A DNA stretch of 64,000 nt from Selaginella moellendorffii (taxonomy: Eukaryota; Streptophyta; Lycopodiopsida; Selaginellales; Selaginellaceae). Both the position numbers and the translations under genes were made by a program. Each line of letters opens with the position of its first letter. Positions within the stretch are counted from its first letter, which is position 1. Below are positions 54,388-64,000 of the stretch, piece after piece. The stretch is taken from the NCBI RefSeq assembly GCF_000143415.4, contig NW_003314316.1:62001-126000 (forward strand), read 5' to 3'. A model generated the notes under the pieces. It did no database searches and was not told where the DNA came from. It saw only the letters and a program-made list of their open reading frames with translations.

Positions 54388-55429
54388 CGTCCAAGAAGAA
54401 GAGCCCTAAAATCATGGATTTTGAGGTAAATTTCTCTTTTATTCATTTCCAAAGCTATGTAAAGCTATGTTGTTCATAGTAAGTGATAACTGGAGTGGTA
54501 AATTGATGCTATGGCCAATTATGTCCCTACCAACCAACTACGCATAAAAGAATGTGATTTTCCATCCTATGGATGAGTTTTTTTTTTTCCAGAAATCTAG
54601 AAAACTACAGGGATGTCAAATCAAAATTCGTGGTGGAAGGATTTTCTAGATACGGGGCTTGGGTTTAGCTTTAATTTCTTATCTACCTTGGGATCAATGG
54701 GAAGGTTTGCATCTTGTGCATTAATTCTTCCTTCTGGTTTTATAGATTTCAACTCTAACAAAGCAAAGTTTTCTGGGATGAGAAAGAATTGAGTTGTGAT
54801 ACCAACATCAAGAAGTCTTACAATTCACACTGGGAGTTCATAGAGATGATAGAACGTGTTCATAACTGGAAGATCGATGAAGCAACAATTCCAACCTCTC
54901 TTTCAGTGGAAGGTGTTGGGAGGGTCGTCGTCATGACTGGGAAACTTAAACCATTCAAATTTCAACGTGATCTCAATATATATCACATACAAAAACATAG
55001 CTGGACTGCAATAATAGCGGCTTATCGCATCACGGCATGGAAAGATCGCCGTAGCTGTGCTCTTATATCTCAATGCTGAAGCTTTCCGGGCAATTGTGCG
55101 ATCTTACTGCAAATCCTGAGGATAAGACTGAGCGCGGTGCTTTTCTGAAGCCCCGCAAACCTCGCAAATCACTAGGTGGTGCTTTCGAATTTAAATCCAG
55201 AGCTCTTTTGGCTGAAGCTCACCACCAATAGGTCTTTGCCCGTGAACTCCCTGCCACAGTTCTCAAGCTCCGCAAGTGCTTTGCAAAGATAGCACGCGGC
55301 CAAAAGCGACGCTACAGTAAATGCAACAACCATATGGCGTGTGGATACGACATGATCCATGTACATTTGCATACAGGACCTCTTGGATTTGCGGGGCCAG
55401 GGTGGATTGCTAGTGGAGATCTTTAATTA
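54388..55429. other. Intergenic region upstream of VPS22; no supported gene
   Basis: This holds the VPS22 promoter and then sequence of unclear origin. A 96-codon plus frame at 54789-55079 (GRVVVMTGKL, HSWTAIIAAYR) and a 66-codon minus frame at 55172-55372 with one hydrophobic stretch have no recognised family. The former may be a leader of the LINE remnant that follows. Confidence 0.35.
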
Positions 55430-56090
55430 AATAGAGGCTTCCCCATGGCCTGGACGGTCAATAGAGTTATCCTCCTATACAAATCCGGGGATCCCTCTGT
55501 TGTCACCAGCTACAAAACATTGGATGTGGCCACATTTTTGCAAAGATATTTGCCTGCTTGCTGGAGAAAGAGCTCTCTAGTTGGATGGAAAGGAGTGGGA
55601 AGGGTTTCCGGAGGCCTTGTTCTTGTAAAGACCAACTCCTGACACTAAAGAATGGAACCGAGTCCTTTTCCTGGGATATGTGGACTTGCTATCTTTGAAC
55701 TATATCGGATGGTGCAATTGCAAATCTTTGACAGCCTGCCGATTGAGTCACACATCGGTGTACGCCATCTATCCCCAACTTTGTTCGCCATCTACGTGGA
55801 TGTTGCAGGGGAAGGTGCTCACTTCTTACCAATTCTCTGGCATGCACCTATATGCGCTGCTCTATGCCGATGATATACTCTTGCCAGCTCCGTCAGCGGC
55901 TAAACCTGGGTCTACGTGCTCAATGAGTTCTGTGACGTTCTGCCACACACCCTGGCATCATATCGATGCGATCATATGCTCCTTGTAGAAATGGGACTAA
56001 GAACACCCCTGCATCTTCGCATTTGTCGCTTATGCCAAACAGGTCAGGTGGAAGATGTGTTTCATGTTGTTTACGACTGCATGGCCTTTG
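55430..56090 (+). pseudogene. LINE (non-LTR) reverse-transcriptase remnant
   Basis: Broken plus frames contain the LINE RT hallmarks in order: ILLYKSGDPS-type block near 55470, IGVRHLSPTLFAIYVD near 55755-55805, the catalytic LLYADDILL near 55860-55885, and a terminal zinc-finger-like CRLCQTGQVEDVFHVVYDC near 56025-56080. Large deletions and frameshifts separate them. No poly-A tail or target duplication was identified. Confidence 0.7.
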
Positions 56091-57867
56091 TATTATTAAG
56101 CTCAGGTGAAGAAAGAAAACGATACAAGTCAGCCACACTACCCGGGCAATCGAGATCACCACCTCCTACAGGATTTGAATTTCAAACGCGCATGTAGAGG
56201 AGCTTTGATTTCTTACACTCTGCCACAACTTACTACTCAGTGTTGCCAGAAAATCCACCCCATGTCTCTTCTTATGCATAGGAGCTGAGGCACCACTCTT
56301 TTATCATGTCATCCTTGTGCTCCTTCACCGTCTTGGCGCGGGGTGCTCGTTGCTTTCTCCAGGAGTTTTGCCGGGCATTTTTTCTCCAGTGCTACCACCC
56401 CAAGTAGCGTTGTTATCACAAACTTCTCCACTGCCCCAGCCATTTCCACCACCATCTTCACCGGTGTTCCAGCCTCCGCCACCATTGTTGCCAGTGTTCC
56501 AGCCTCCACCGTCGTTGCTGGGTAACTCCACCACCATTGTCGCCAATGACTCGCCCCTTAAGGTGCTCCGGCTGTTTGCAGCTTTCAGATCAAGTTTTGT
56601 TATTTGCGAGAATTTTACTACTGAGTCGCTATGATCTTATGTGGTTTGTTGTGGCCTCAAGAACATGTACTGCCAGACAAATCTTAGTACACATGGTAAT
56701 GTTTAATTGGACTGACTTAAACCTCCACTTACGGGTTGCCAAGTGTACTGCCTCAACGGGCTCGCCACGTGCACGTTAAGGCGGTTCACTGGCACGGGCT
56801 CGCCCTACCCGTGAACCAATCATCGTCAGCGTCACCATTTTCCCGGGATTTCTACCGATGCACCATCAACGAAGCTATTATCTGAAAAAAAAAGTCGTTA
56901 CAAACAGAGAAATCAGGATTTCTCCAGCTACATGGAATTTTGATGGACTTGCCTCAGGCCGTGACTTCTTTAAGCAATGCACGAAGAGCCTAGAGTAACT
57001 TTTTCCAATGCGTCCTTCTTGGAGGAGCACCTACAAGAACGCAAGGTTATAAGATGATTCTTCGGTCGAAGAGAAAAGACTGTTTGTTTTGGAACATCGA
57101 AGGAGATAACGAGACTTTCGTACCCACAGGAGCGATTTTCCGCGTGGTCTGAATTGTGAACGAAAAGAAATTCCTTGAAAATCATTTACAAGAGAAAGAA
57201 GAAGAGAAACATCACCTTTCGCTTATAGACCAGAATCTTCTGGATCCTCTATACATCTCCCTCAAACATCTCGGTCAGCTGCTCTACATTAGCTGAAGGA
57301 ATCCTATTGCAGCTCCGGATCGTGGGAAGGGTCGTGGTTTTCTCATCCAGCTTTTGTCTTCTCGCTGTTCGATCATCATTGACAGCAGCACTCGAATCGT
57401 CAACACCCCGGTCTTCCTATCTCTCTCTACGAACAGATCGTTAGGGCTCCGTTTTCCTTTGAGGATGCATAAGAAGGGAAGCGAGATGGATCGGACAGTG
57501 TGGGAGGAGCGTCGCCATGCCCCGGCATATCTAAAATGCGCGATCATATCAGGTCTTAGCGTTGCAGGGAGGCCGATCTTATCTTTGCGTGCATGAGCGC
57601 TACAAGATGCCCGGATGGTCGCCTTGAGCATATTCGCAAGGAGCTTGCGAGTGTGCTGTGATTTTTGCGTGAAGGAGCGCTACTAGATGCCAGATTTTGT
57701 CCTGCTTCTAGTCGGCAAGAAAGTTGTCGCCGTTGAGCTGCTCGCGGCTCGCTCGCGGATGGATATCTTTGAAGGCATCCCTCCCCGGTCTTTGAGGGCT
57801 ATAGTCTCGGATCGTCAAACTCTATAGGAGGGTAGTCACGCCACTTTGGATCCGCATTCTCACTCAT
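56091..57867. other. Intergenic sequence without a supported gene
   Basis: A Gly/Asn-rich minus frame at 56325-56546 and its Pro/Ser-rich opposite come from a short GGTGGC-like repeat (56410-56530). Other frames near 57284-57631 on both strands are unsupported. Nothing else was recognised. Confidence 0.35.
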
Positions 57868-58368
57868 CTATGCTACCCTCAAGAACTTCGAGGTCGCTGT
57901 TATCCTGCACTTCGTTGAGCATGCCCCGAATGGCTCACGCGCTTCGTATGAACGCCTGAAAGTGTAGATTGTGTTCCACGCCGCCTTTGTGACCGTGCCA
58001 TCAGGATGCCGCTCCCACTTGTAAAACGAGACTCGGTATCCCCGATTGAGCAACACGCCGTAGAGAACGTAGCTCTCTTGATCATCGCCGACCTGTTCAA
58101 GCTTCTCGTCTAGTGCAGCATACATGTTATACCATTTGGCGCACAGGAAGAGGATCCCGCCTGGCCGCCTGCCGTCGAATTCGCCACTGAAAAAAGAGCG
58201 ACTCGCAACGCGCAAGCAGCAAAAGGATTTACCTGTACGACATTAACACCCGGAAAGGAAGCCCGCGGGATCCTTCCATGGATCTGGGAGATGCCTGATG
58301 ATCCAGCTCTCATCCCCGATAACAATCCGTGGATGCGGCAAGAGCTCCTCAAGCGACAAGAGTGCCAT
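57868..58368 (-). CDS. Small two-exon hypothetical protein
   Basis: Exons 58368-58250 and 58186-57868 join in phase to 145 residues; the intron of 63 bp has GTGTTA and TTTTTTCAG ends. The N-terminus (MALLSLEELLPHPRIVIGDE) and the middle (GGILFLCAKWYNMYAAL, SYVLYGVLLNRGYRVSFYKWERH) look like a compact globular protein with an alternating beta pattern. No signal peptide or membrane span is seen and I do not recognise a family. Phase agreement, the short intron and normal codon use support it as a gene, but it could be a relic of something larger. Confidence 0.5.
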
Positions 58369-60114
58369 CAACCTCAGTGTAGGATTTTAGGATTGCCAGT
58401 TTATTCTATACTGGTAAAGAATCCAGAAAAATTCCACAGCATGCTTGGTGAGCGGGTGATTGATTGACAATTGATTCACAATCCCAGTCGCAGTGATGGC
58501 CGATATGATCATCCTTGTCGTCTCTTGCAAATATGGCAACTGTCATTTAATAATTGCTAACAAGTTCTCTTCCATCCATGACAACATTTCAATGGAAGTT
58601 TAAACAAGTATGGTGAACATAAGTGTATGCAGAGAACATTCGATGATAAGATAGAAACGATTTTCTTGCTATTTTTTTCTTGTAAACCATGACAAGGATA
58701 AGAAAACTATACAGATATTGTGGGATGTGCTCAAGCTGTCTACCTCAAATGCCAATTTCAATTCTTGCTGAAAGTCTAGTTTCCCAGAAGACAAGTTTAC
58801 ATCTTCTTTGACTTTCACTACTTTGCTATAAATTATTAGTGATAAGTAAACCTTGATTACAAATATATTGGAGGAATGTACTCGATTATTAATCAAACCA
58901 ATGAAATATATCTTCATGAATAATCCAGGAATATACAATGGCCTTTCACCCTAAAAAAGGACTGCCTACAGTCAAATGATTTTCTTGACTTGGACATTGA
59001 GCACTTTTACCTGTTAAGAACACCACTGCCAGAATGAGAACATTGCATTCTTCCATATGTATATGGAGCTTGGGTGGATTGCATTGGCCTAGACGTCTTG
59101 GCTAGAACTATATCCCTGCAAGCATCACTCTTGACAATTCTAGCTATGTCTGATCTGACATGCCTTATACTTGCACGATCAACATGCTCTTGATCAAGCT
59201 CAAAACTCAAAAAAGAAGAAGAAAATGAAAGCTTGACATGAATTAGTTCACATTTGGTTTTCATGGAACTTAGAATTCCATGTGGAGGCCACCTTTTCTG
59301 GATGTGGCTAGACTTTTAGGCATCAGTGTGCTGCCGGCAGAACGGGTACTACTTTGTAATTGGATGCACCCCTATGCTCAGGTGCGACTTCCCAATCTCC
59401 AAGCTGCTGTCCTATGGTGTAAGCTAGGATGAGAGCACTCTCCACCAGTATTGGCTCTCATAGGACCGGGAAGTCACAGTGGCATTCTAATAGTGCTTCA
59501 AGTGGCACATCCAGTTGCGAAAACAAAGTTGTATCCAGTTTTGGTTTTTCGGGCTTGGATGTTCCAAGTTCCATGGGTACTCTCCAGCAATTGTGACTGG
59601 AAAATATAACTTGACGACCAGGACGAACACCAGCAAAGGCCTCTTATCTTTGGACACAAAGTAGTACCACTTGCTCTAAGAAATCTCCTAATCAGACACT
59701 GGGAGCAGGGAAGTAGAAACTATTTTTTGCTGTGCTCTTATCTCGGTGAGAACTTGGAGACGTTCAAATCCCCCACCGGAATTGAAAGAACAGCAAAGAG
59801 GAAGAGCTATGAAAAACTTCGCAATTTCCAAGTGATACTCGGCTTAACAAGAATGCACACTAGATCTAAAGAAAGGACAATAAGCGCTCACTTAGGAGCC
59901 GCGAATGGCCCGCATTTAAACGCTCGTTCTTTGGCTGTTTGATAACGAACATAAATGCCGAGATTTAATAAACGAGGATGAAAGGATTTGATTATAAGAG
60001 GAGAAAAAATTTGATCCATCATAGAGTACGAATTAAGATATCACCAGTAGCATACAAAACCATACTAGAAAACATCCCTTGCGAACCACTGATTGATCGA
60101 AGAACACTCGCTAC
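58369..60114. other. Intergenic region, nothing recognised
   Basis: Mixed AT-rich sequence with short frames on both strands and no motif. The open frame 59727-59942 plus is basic and unsupported. The region lies downstream of the TCTP gene and upstream of the small orphan gene. Confidence 0.4.
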
Positions 60115-60703
60115 TCAGCACTTGACTTCCTTGAGCGCGTGCTTGAAGTAGATGAAGGTGGGATCCGACCTGCCTTCCTTGTAGTATGCCAAGACGTACG
60201 TGGCATCGTCCTTCATGCTCTCGCCGACGAAGCTACCAAAAACACCAGAGATCTCATCAGTTCCAATCGAGCTTGGAGCAGATCCTAGAGCAAACGAGAG
60301 AAGAGAGAACTTACAACTGGAAGTCATTGAGCTTGGAGAGGATCCACTTGACGGCGGCCTCCACATTCTTCTTGAACTCGGCCTTCTCCTCCTCGGGGAG
60401 GATCTCCGTGAGGTTCTTGATGAACTTCTTCATGCAGCCGAGGAACGTCTTCTTGTCGAAGGCTGGCTGCTCCTGGAGGCGAAAGGTGTCGACAATGTCC
60501 ACCACTTTCGCTGCCTGATCGTCCACGCCTTCGTCATCCTCGCCGCCCTCCTGCGATGGATTGGCGCCGATGTCCACGTCCACGCATCCCGTCACGACCC
60601 ATTTGCCCTCGACCTCCCACAGCACGCCATTCTGGATCTCCTTGTAGGGGAAGGAATCCGACAGGAGCTCGTCGCCAGACAGCAAATCCTGGTACACGAG
60701 CAT
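60115..60703 (-). CDS. TCTP: Translationally controlled tumour protein (TCTP)
   Basis: Two exons, 60703-60315 and 60232-60115, encode 168 residues, the standard length. It starts [20 protein letters not shown]. The two TCTP signatures are present: [19 protein letters not shown] in the flexible loop region and the late block [21 protein letters not shown] made across the splice junction. The end is ALKEVKC. TCTP is a cytosolic, very abundant protein linked to growth and cell-cycle control, proposed to act with small GTPases. The first intron common in seed plants after the DLL codons is absent here. It shares a 439-bp upstream region with the divergent SSU72 gene. Confidence 0.97.
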
Positions 60704-61142
60704 GGCGATCGACCACGCGCGGCCTCGATCTAGATCTGCCGGAATTCGAGAGGCGAGAGAGCGCCTACTTACTTGCGCGCCTCCAAACCCTAGCTCGCCA
60801 CAAAGAGGGGCCGGCGCAAAGCCATATCCAGGGTTTCTAGAGGCATATTCCACCATCTCTAACGGAATATGCACGAAACAGAATGTGCTCATGGCCTTTA
60901 CGACAGAATGTTCTCCTTCGTTTAGGTTAAGAAGCCCATCGGATTGGAGGCTCTATCTCCATCAAGAGTGTTTTTTGCGCTGCGCTGCGCTCGCGGCCAG
61001 GTATTTTGTTTCGGCGATTGATGCCAGATCGATCCAGCGAGCAAGCTCCTTTTGCTGCCGCGAGGAGGTCCGGCTAGGGTTGAGAGGATTCTCGCTCTCC
61101 ATGGCGAGATTGTAGCTAGATTAGCGTAGGGCGGCGGCGATA
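60704..61142. promoter_or_regulatory. Shared upstream region of divergent TCTP and SSU72
   Basis: Only 439 bp separate the two ATGs, so the promoters and leaders of both genes must overlap or touch. AAACCCTAG near 60783-60791 on the plus strand resembles a telobox core. No clear TATA box was located for either gene. Confidence 0.5.
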
Positions 61143-62367
61143 ATGAAGCTCCGCCATGCTATGGTGTGTGCCTCCAATCAGAATCGGAGTATGGAAGCTC
61201 ACGCCCTCTTGCAAAGAGAAGGCTTAGATGTGAGCTCGTATGGAACAGGCAATCAAGTGAAGCTCCCGGGGCCAACGATTCGAGACCCCAATATCTACCA
61301 GTTTGGAACGCCGTATACTGCGATAATCGAAGATCTCAAGAACAAGGATCCCGACTTGTATGGTTTGCGATTTTTTCTTTTCTTCGTTTCTTCCTTTGCC
61401 TTTTTCTTCTTGCTCTTGTTCTTGGGCTTGGTTTTTGTGGTCCCCTTCTTTTTTCGTTGTTTCTCACGACCTTGTCGCTTCATTGGCCATTGCAGATACA
61501 AAAGGAACGGCTTGCTACCGATGCTCAAGCGTAACGCGAGTGTCAAAGACGCTCCCCAGCGCTGGCAAGACAACGCTGGCGATGGCGCCTTCGATGTGGT
61601 GCTGACTTTCGAGGAGAGAGTTTTCGACCTTGTCAACGAAGGTACATTTTCTTTTCTTACTCGGCTTGTTTGTTTCGCAATTCTTTTGCCCGTTCTTAGT
61701 TTTTTCATGTGTTCCTGGCAGATCTCCAAAACCGCGAGCAAACGCTCTTCAAGACGGTGCTGGTCGTGAACTTGGACGTCAAAGACAACCACGAAGAAGC
61801 AGCGGTTGGTGCCAAGCTCGCGCTGGATTTGTGCAAAAAGGTAAAATTCCTCTCCCTCGATCCCAATCTTGATCCTTCGCGATGCTTGCTAGAGATTTTC
61901 CGTGTGGTGTTTGTCCCGCTAACACTCCTTAGAAAGAAGATGACAAACGAAAGAGGATTTTTTTCTTTCATCTCCACTCCAAGCTCGATAGAATGAATCG
62001 ATCTGGAAGATCGCTCTTGGAAATCGATGTGGTTGACGGAGGCACGGGATATCACTAAACCCTATCAATGAAAGAATGAAAATCCATCCATTGCTATGTA
62101 CATAGCGAGTTCTTTAAACTTCTGGGGGAGTTTACACCACACTACTAAAGAAAGATCACGATGGTTTGTGTTCTTAGCTTATGTTCTTAACTTCCCTCGC
62201 GATTTCTCTATTCTTTTTTCACTTAGAAAGGTGGTTTTGATCGAATCTCTCGTGTTTTGCAGCTCGAGGAGAGCGAGAAGAACTGGGAGGACGAGATCGA
62301 CGATATCGTGCGGAGATTTGAGAAGCAACACAAGCGGAGATTGATCTACACCATATGTTTCTATTGA
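61143..62367 (+). CDS. SSU72: SSU72 RNA polymerase II CTD phosphatase
   Basis: Four exons, 61143-61357, 61496-61641, 61722-61840 and 62263-62367, encode 194 residues, the usual length. The catalytic loop CASNQNRS (C-x5-R) near residue 9 is the phosphatase signature, and the later FDVVLTFEERVFD carries the family aspartate region. Other matches are YGTGNQVKLPG, NGLLPMLKRN, RWQDN, KTVLVVNLDVKDNHEEA and the end FEKQHKRR. SSU72 removes Ser5/Ser7 phosphate from the polymerase II C-terminal tail and works with the 3'-end processing machinery in the nucleus. The third intron is long for this genome (422 bp). Confidence 0.96.
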
Positions 62368-62570
62368 GACGATGAGAGAGAAAAGCTGGAAAAATGTGAT
62401 ACCAAGTTTGTTTGCCCTAGATTCTTTTTGGATATTCTATTTGAAACGTGGTTTAAAGTTTGTCTGCCCTAGATTCATGTGGAATGTTCTATGTGAAACG
62501 TTATGCCACATTTTTCGGTGTGTGTGAGCTAAGTAGGGTTTAGGGTGTGTGAAAGGAAGGGAAGAGCGCC

Positions 62571-64000
62571 ATGGATTTCATGCGCGGGGTCGATCAAGCG
62601 GCGGCTTTGTGCCGCGCATGCGTGGAGACGAATCGCGGCACGCGGATGCTCGTTATAGTGCCGTCCGGGACATCGGCGGAGGAGTTTAGAGGTATGAAGC
62701 TCGATCGATCGATCGATGATCGCCGGGTACTTGAGGGCTTTTTCTTCTTGCAGAGAGGGTGAGGGCTGTGCATTCTACCAATTTTCCGGAGCACGGAAAT
62801 GTAGGCATCAAGAACATCATGGTACGAAACCGCTGGAGAAAAAGCTCTGGGAAGTTTCTGAGATTTCTTGTGTGTTTTCCAGATCATGGTTGCGGGGTAT
62901 TGGTATGCTTTCACCCATGGCAACATTGGAACGGCTGCTCAAGGAACCGATGCGCGATTTAGAGTCGAGCTTTTCGAGGAACTGGAGGAAGTTGTGGATC
63001 CTTCTCCATCCGGGACTCCCGCGAGAAGGGAGCTTGCGGCCGGAGAGGATGTGCGTCAGCAGCCGGCCAGAGAGGAGAGTAGACTTGGCAGAGCCGTGAC
63101 TAGTTTGCGACGAACCCTCGAGGAGATGGAGGACATTCGTGGAACTGGTCCTGGAAGGGTGGTGAACAATGCTCAAGGGGTGAGGATCACTGCTCCTCCT
63201 GCGAACGAGGTTTTGGTTGGATCTGCCGCGGACGAAAGGAATGACGACGTCCAGATGGTGGATGGTTCTGAGCCCGAGTCTAGAGCAGTGGCGGAAACCG
63301 ATGTCGCCGAGAGTAGCGGACAGGAAACAAGGTCCGGCCCTTCTCTGCGATGTAACGACGTTCAGATGGTGGATAGTTCTGAGCCCCACTCTAGAGCAGT
63401 GGCGGAAATGGACATCCCTGAGAGTAACGGACAGGAGACAAGGTCCGCCTCTTCTCTGCGACGATCGTACGACATGCCTTCTGAAGATCCAGCCGATAAG
63501 TCGCAGAACGGTTGTCGAGGGGTTTCTCCTCCTCCAGTGAAACTCGCGACGAGCGACTGCAACGTGGTGGATGTTTCCGTGTCCGAGCCTGCGGCGGCGA
63601 CCGCACAGGAAACAGAAGTGGAAGCTATGAAGGAGATGGGAGAAAAAACTGTGGAGGGTGGTAACGATGAAAAGGAGTTTGAAACAGGGAGAGACGAGGT
63701 AGAAGGAGCTGGAAGGGAGGGACAGAAACTAGAATCGAGTATGGACGATTCGGAAGGGTCCGAAGAGGAGGAGGATGATGAACTAGAAGGCAGGAGAGAT
63801 GAGCGACAAGAAAACGAGGAAAAGCAAGTAGAGGCAGGACTGCACGAGAAGGAGCTAGAAACCGAGAAAGGCAGTTCTGAGAAAAATGTAGGAGAGATGG
63901 AGGCTCAGAAGGATGCGACAGCGTCATCAGTGCTTAATATTCTTCTCGGCTCCTCTGAGGGAACTGAAGATCGCTCGAACGCGAAAGCTAGTGGCGAGCC
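62571..64000 (+). CDS. Acidic protein of unknown function, 5' part (runs off the window)
   Basis: Exons 62571-62691, 62754-62821 and 62883 to the window edge join in phase and stay open for over 430 codons. The first 100 residues are compact (RGVDQAAALCRACVETNRG, then NIMIMVAGYWYAFTHGN). After that the protein is disordered and very acidic. A unit of about 40 residues starting DVQMVD and containing SEPESRAVAE occurs twice in tandem, followed by long Glu/Lys runs. There is no signal peptide or membrane helix. A nuclear protein is plausible for such composition, but I recognise no family and the C-terminal domain is not visible. Confidence 0.65.

Noticed and set aside
61841-62262. Open frames in the third SSU72 intron
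   Set aside because: The splice junctions on both sides rebuild the SSU72 protein exactly, and the intron frames have no motif.

Overview
The window looks like nuclear DNA of a lycophyte, most probably Selaginella moellendorffii. This rests on very short introns (about 50-70 bp) in compact genes, a tandem DUF4419 gene family, intron-less PPR genes of the early land-plant type, and gene-dense GC-rich stretches next to AT-rich transposon graveyards. No database search was possible, so the species name is an inference.

Left part (1-18.6 kb). An old gypsy remnant and an AT-rich foldback repeat surround a complete 5.5-kb chromodomain Ty3/gypsy element (1127-6659, TSD GAATA). It is recent but broken by stop codons. 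It has no tRNA primer site; instead the first bases after the LTR are complementary to the predicted RNA 5' end, the signature of self-priming. A ten-exon minus-strand gene (8081-10616) encodes Kelch repeats joined in frame to a C-terminal half I do not recognise. Then come AT-rich sequence, two blocks of a GAGNCC-type short repeat, TRIM elements and another gypsy remnant. The stretch 17.5-18.7 kb is a duplicate of the flanks of the chromodomain element.

Middle (18.6-39 kb). This is a DUF4419 neighbourhood on the minus strand: two apparently intact genes (18629-19919 and 37716-39020), several fragments, an inverted pair of fragments able to fold into a hairpin, and one gene split by an 11.1-kb LTR retrotransposon (25867-36966, TSD TGTTC). 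That element carries gag-pol plus a leader frame and a large extra 3' reading frame, which is itself interrupted by a 687-bp TRIM (TSD CCTGA). An extensin gene with YKY and SP5 repeats lies at 22125-23099.

Right part (39-64 kb). This part is mostly single-copy genes: a BTB-NPH3 protein; four intron-less PPR genes packed into 7 kb with convergent, overlapping head-to-head and tandem arrangements; a plastid protein with one membrane span; a class III peroxidase; the ESCRT-II subunit VPS22/SNF8; a small two-exon orphan; TCTP and SSU72 arranged divergently; and the 5' part of an acidic protein that runs off the end. A LINE remnant lies at 55.4-56.1 kb.

Exon models were built by hand from splice consensus, reading-frame phase and family knowledge. 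Coordinates given for a gene span all its exons; exon limits are in the evidence text.
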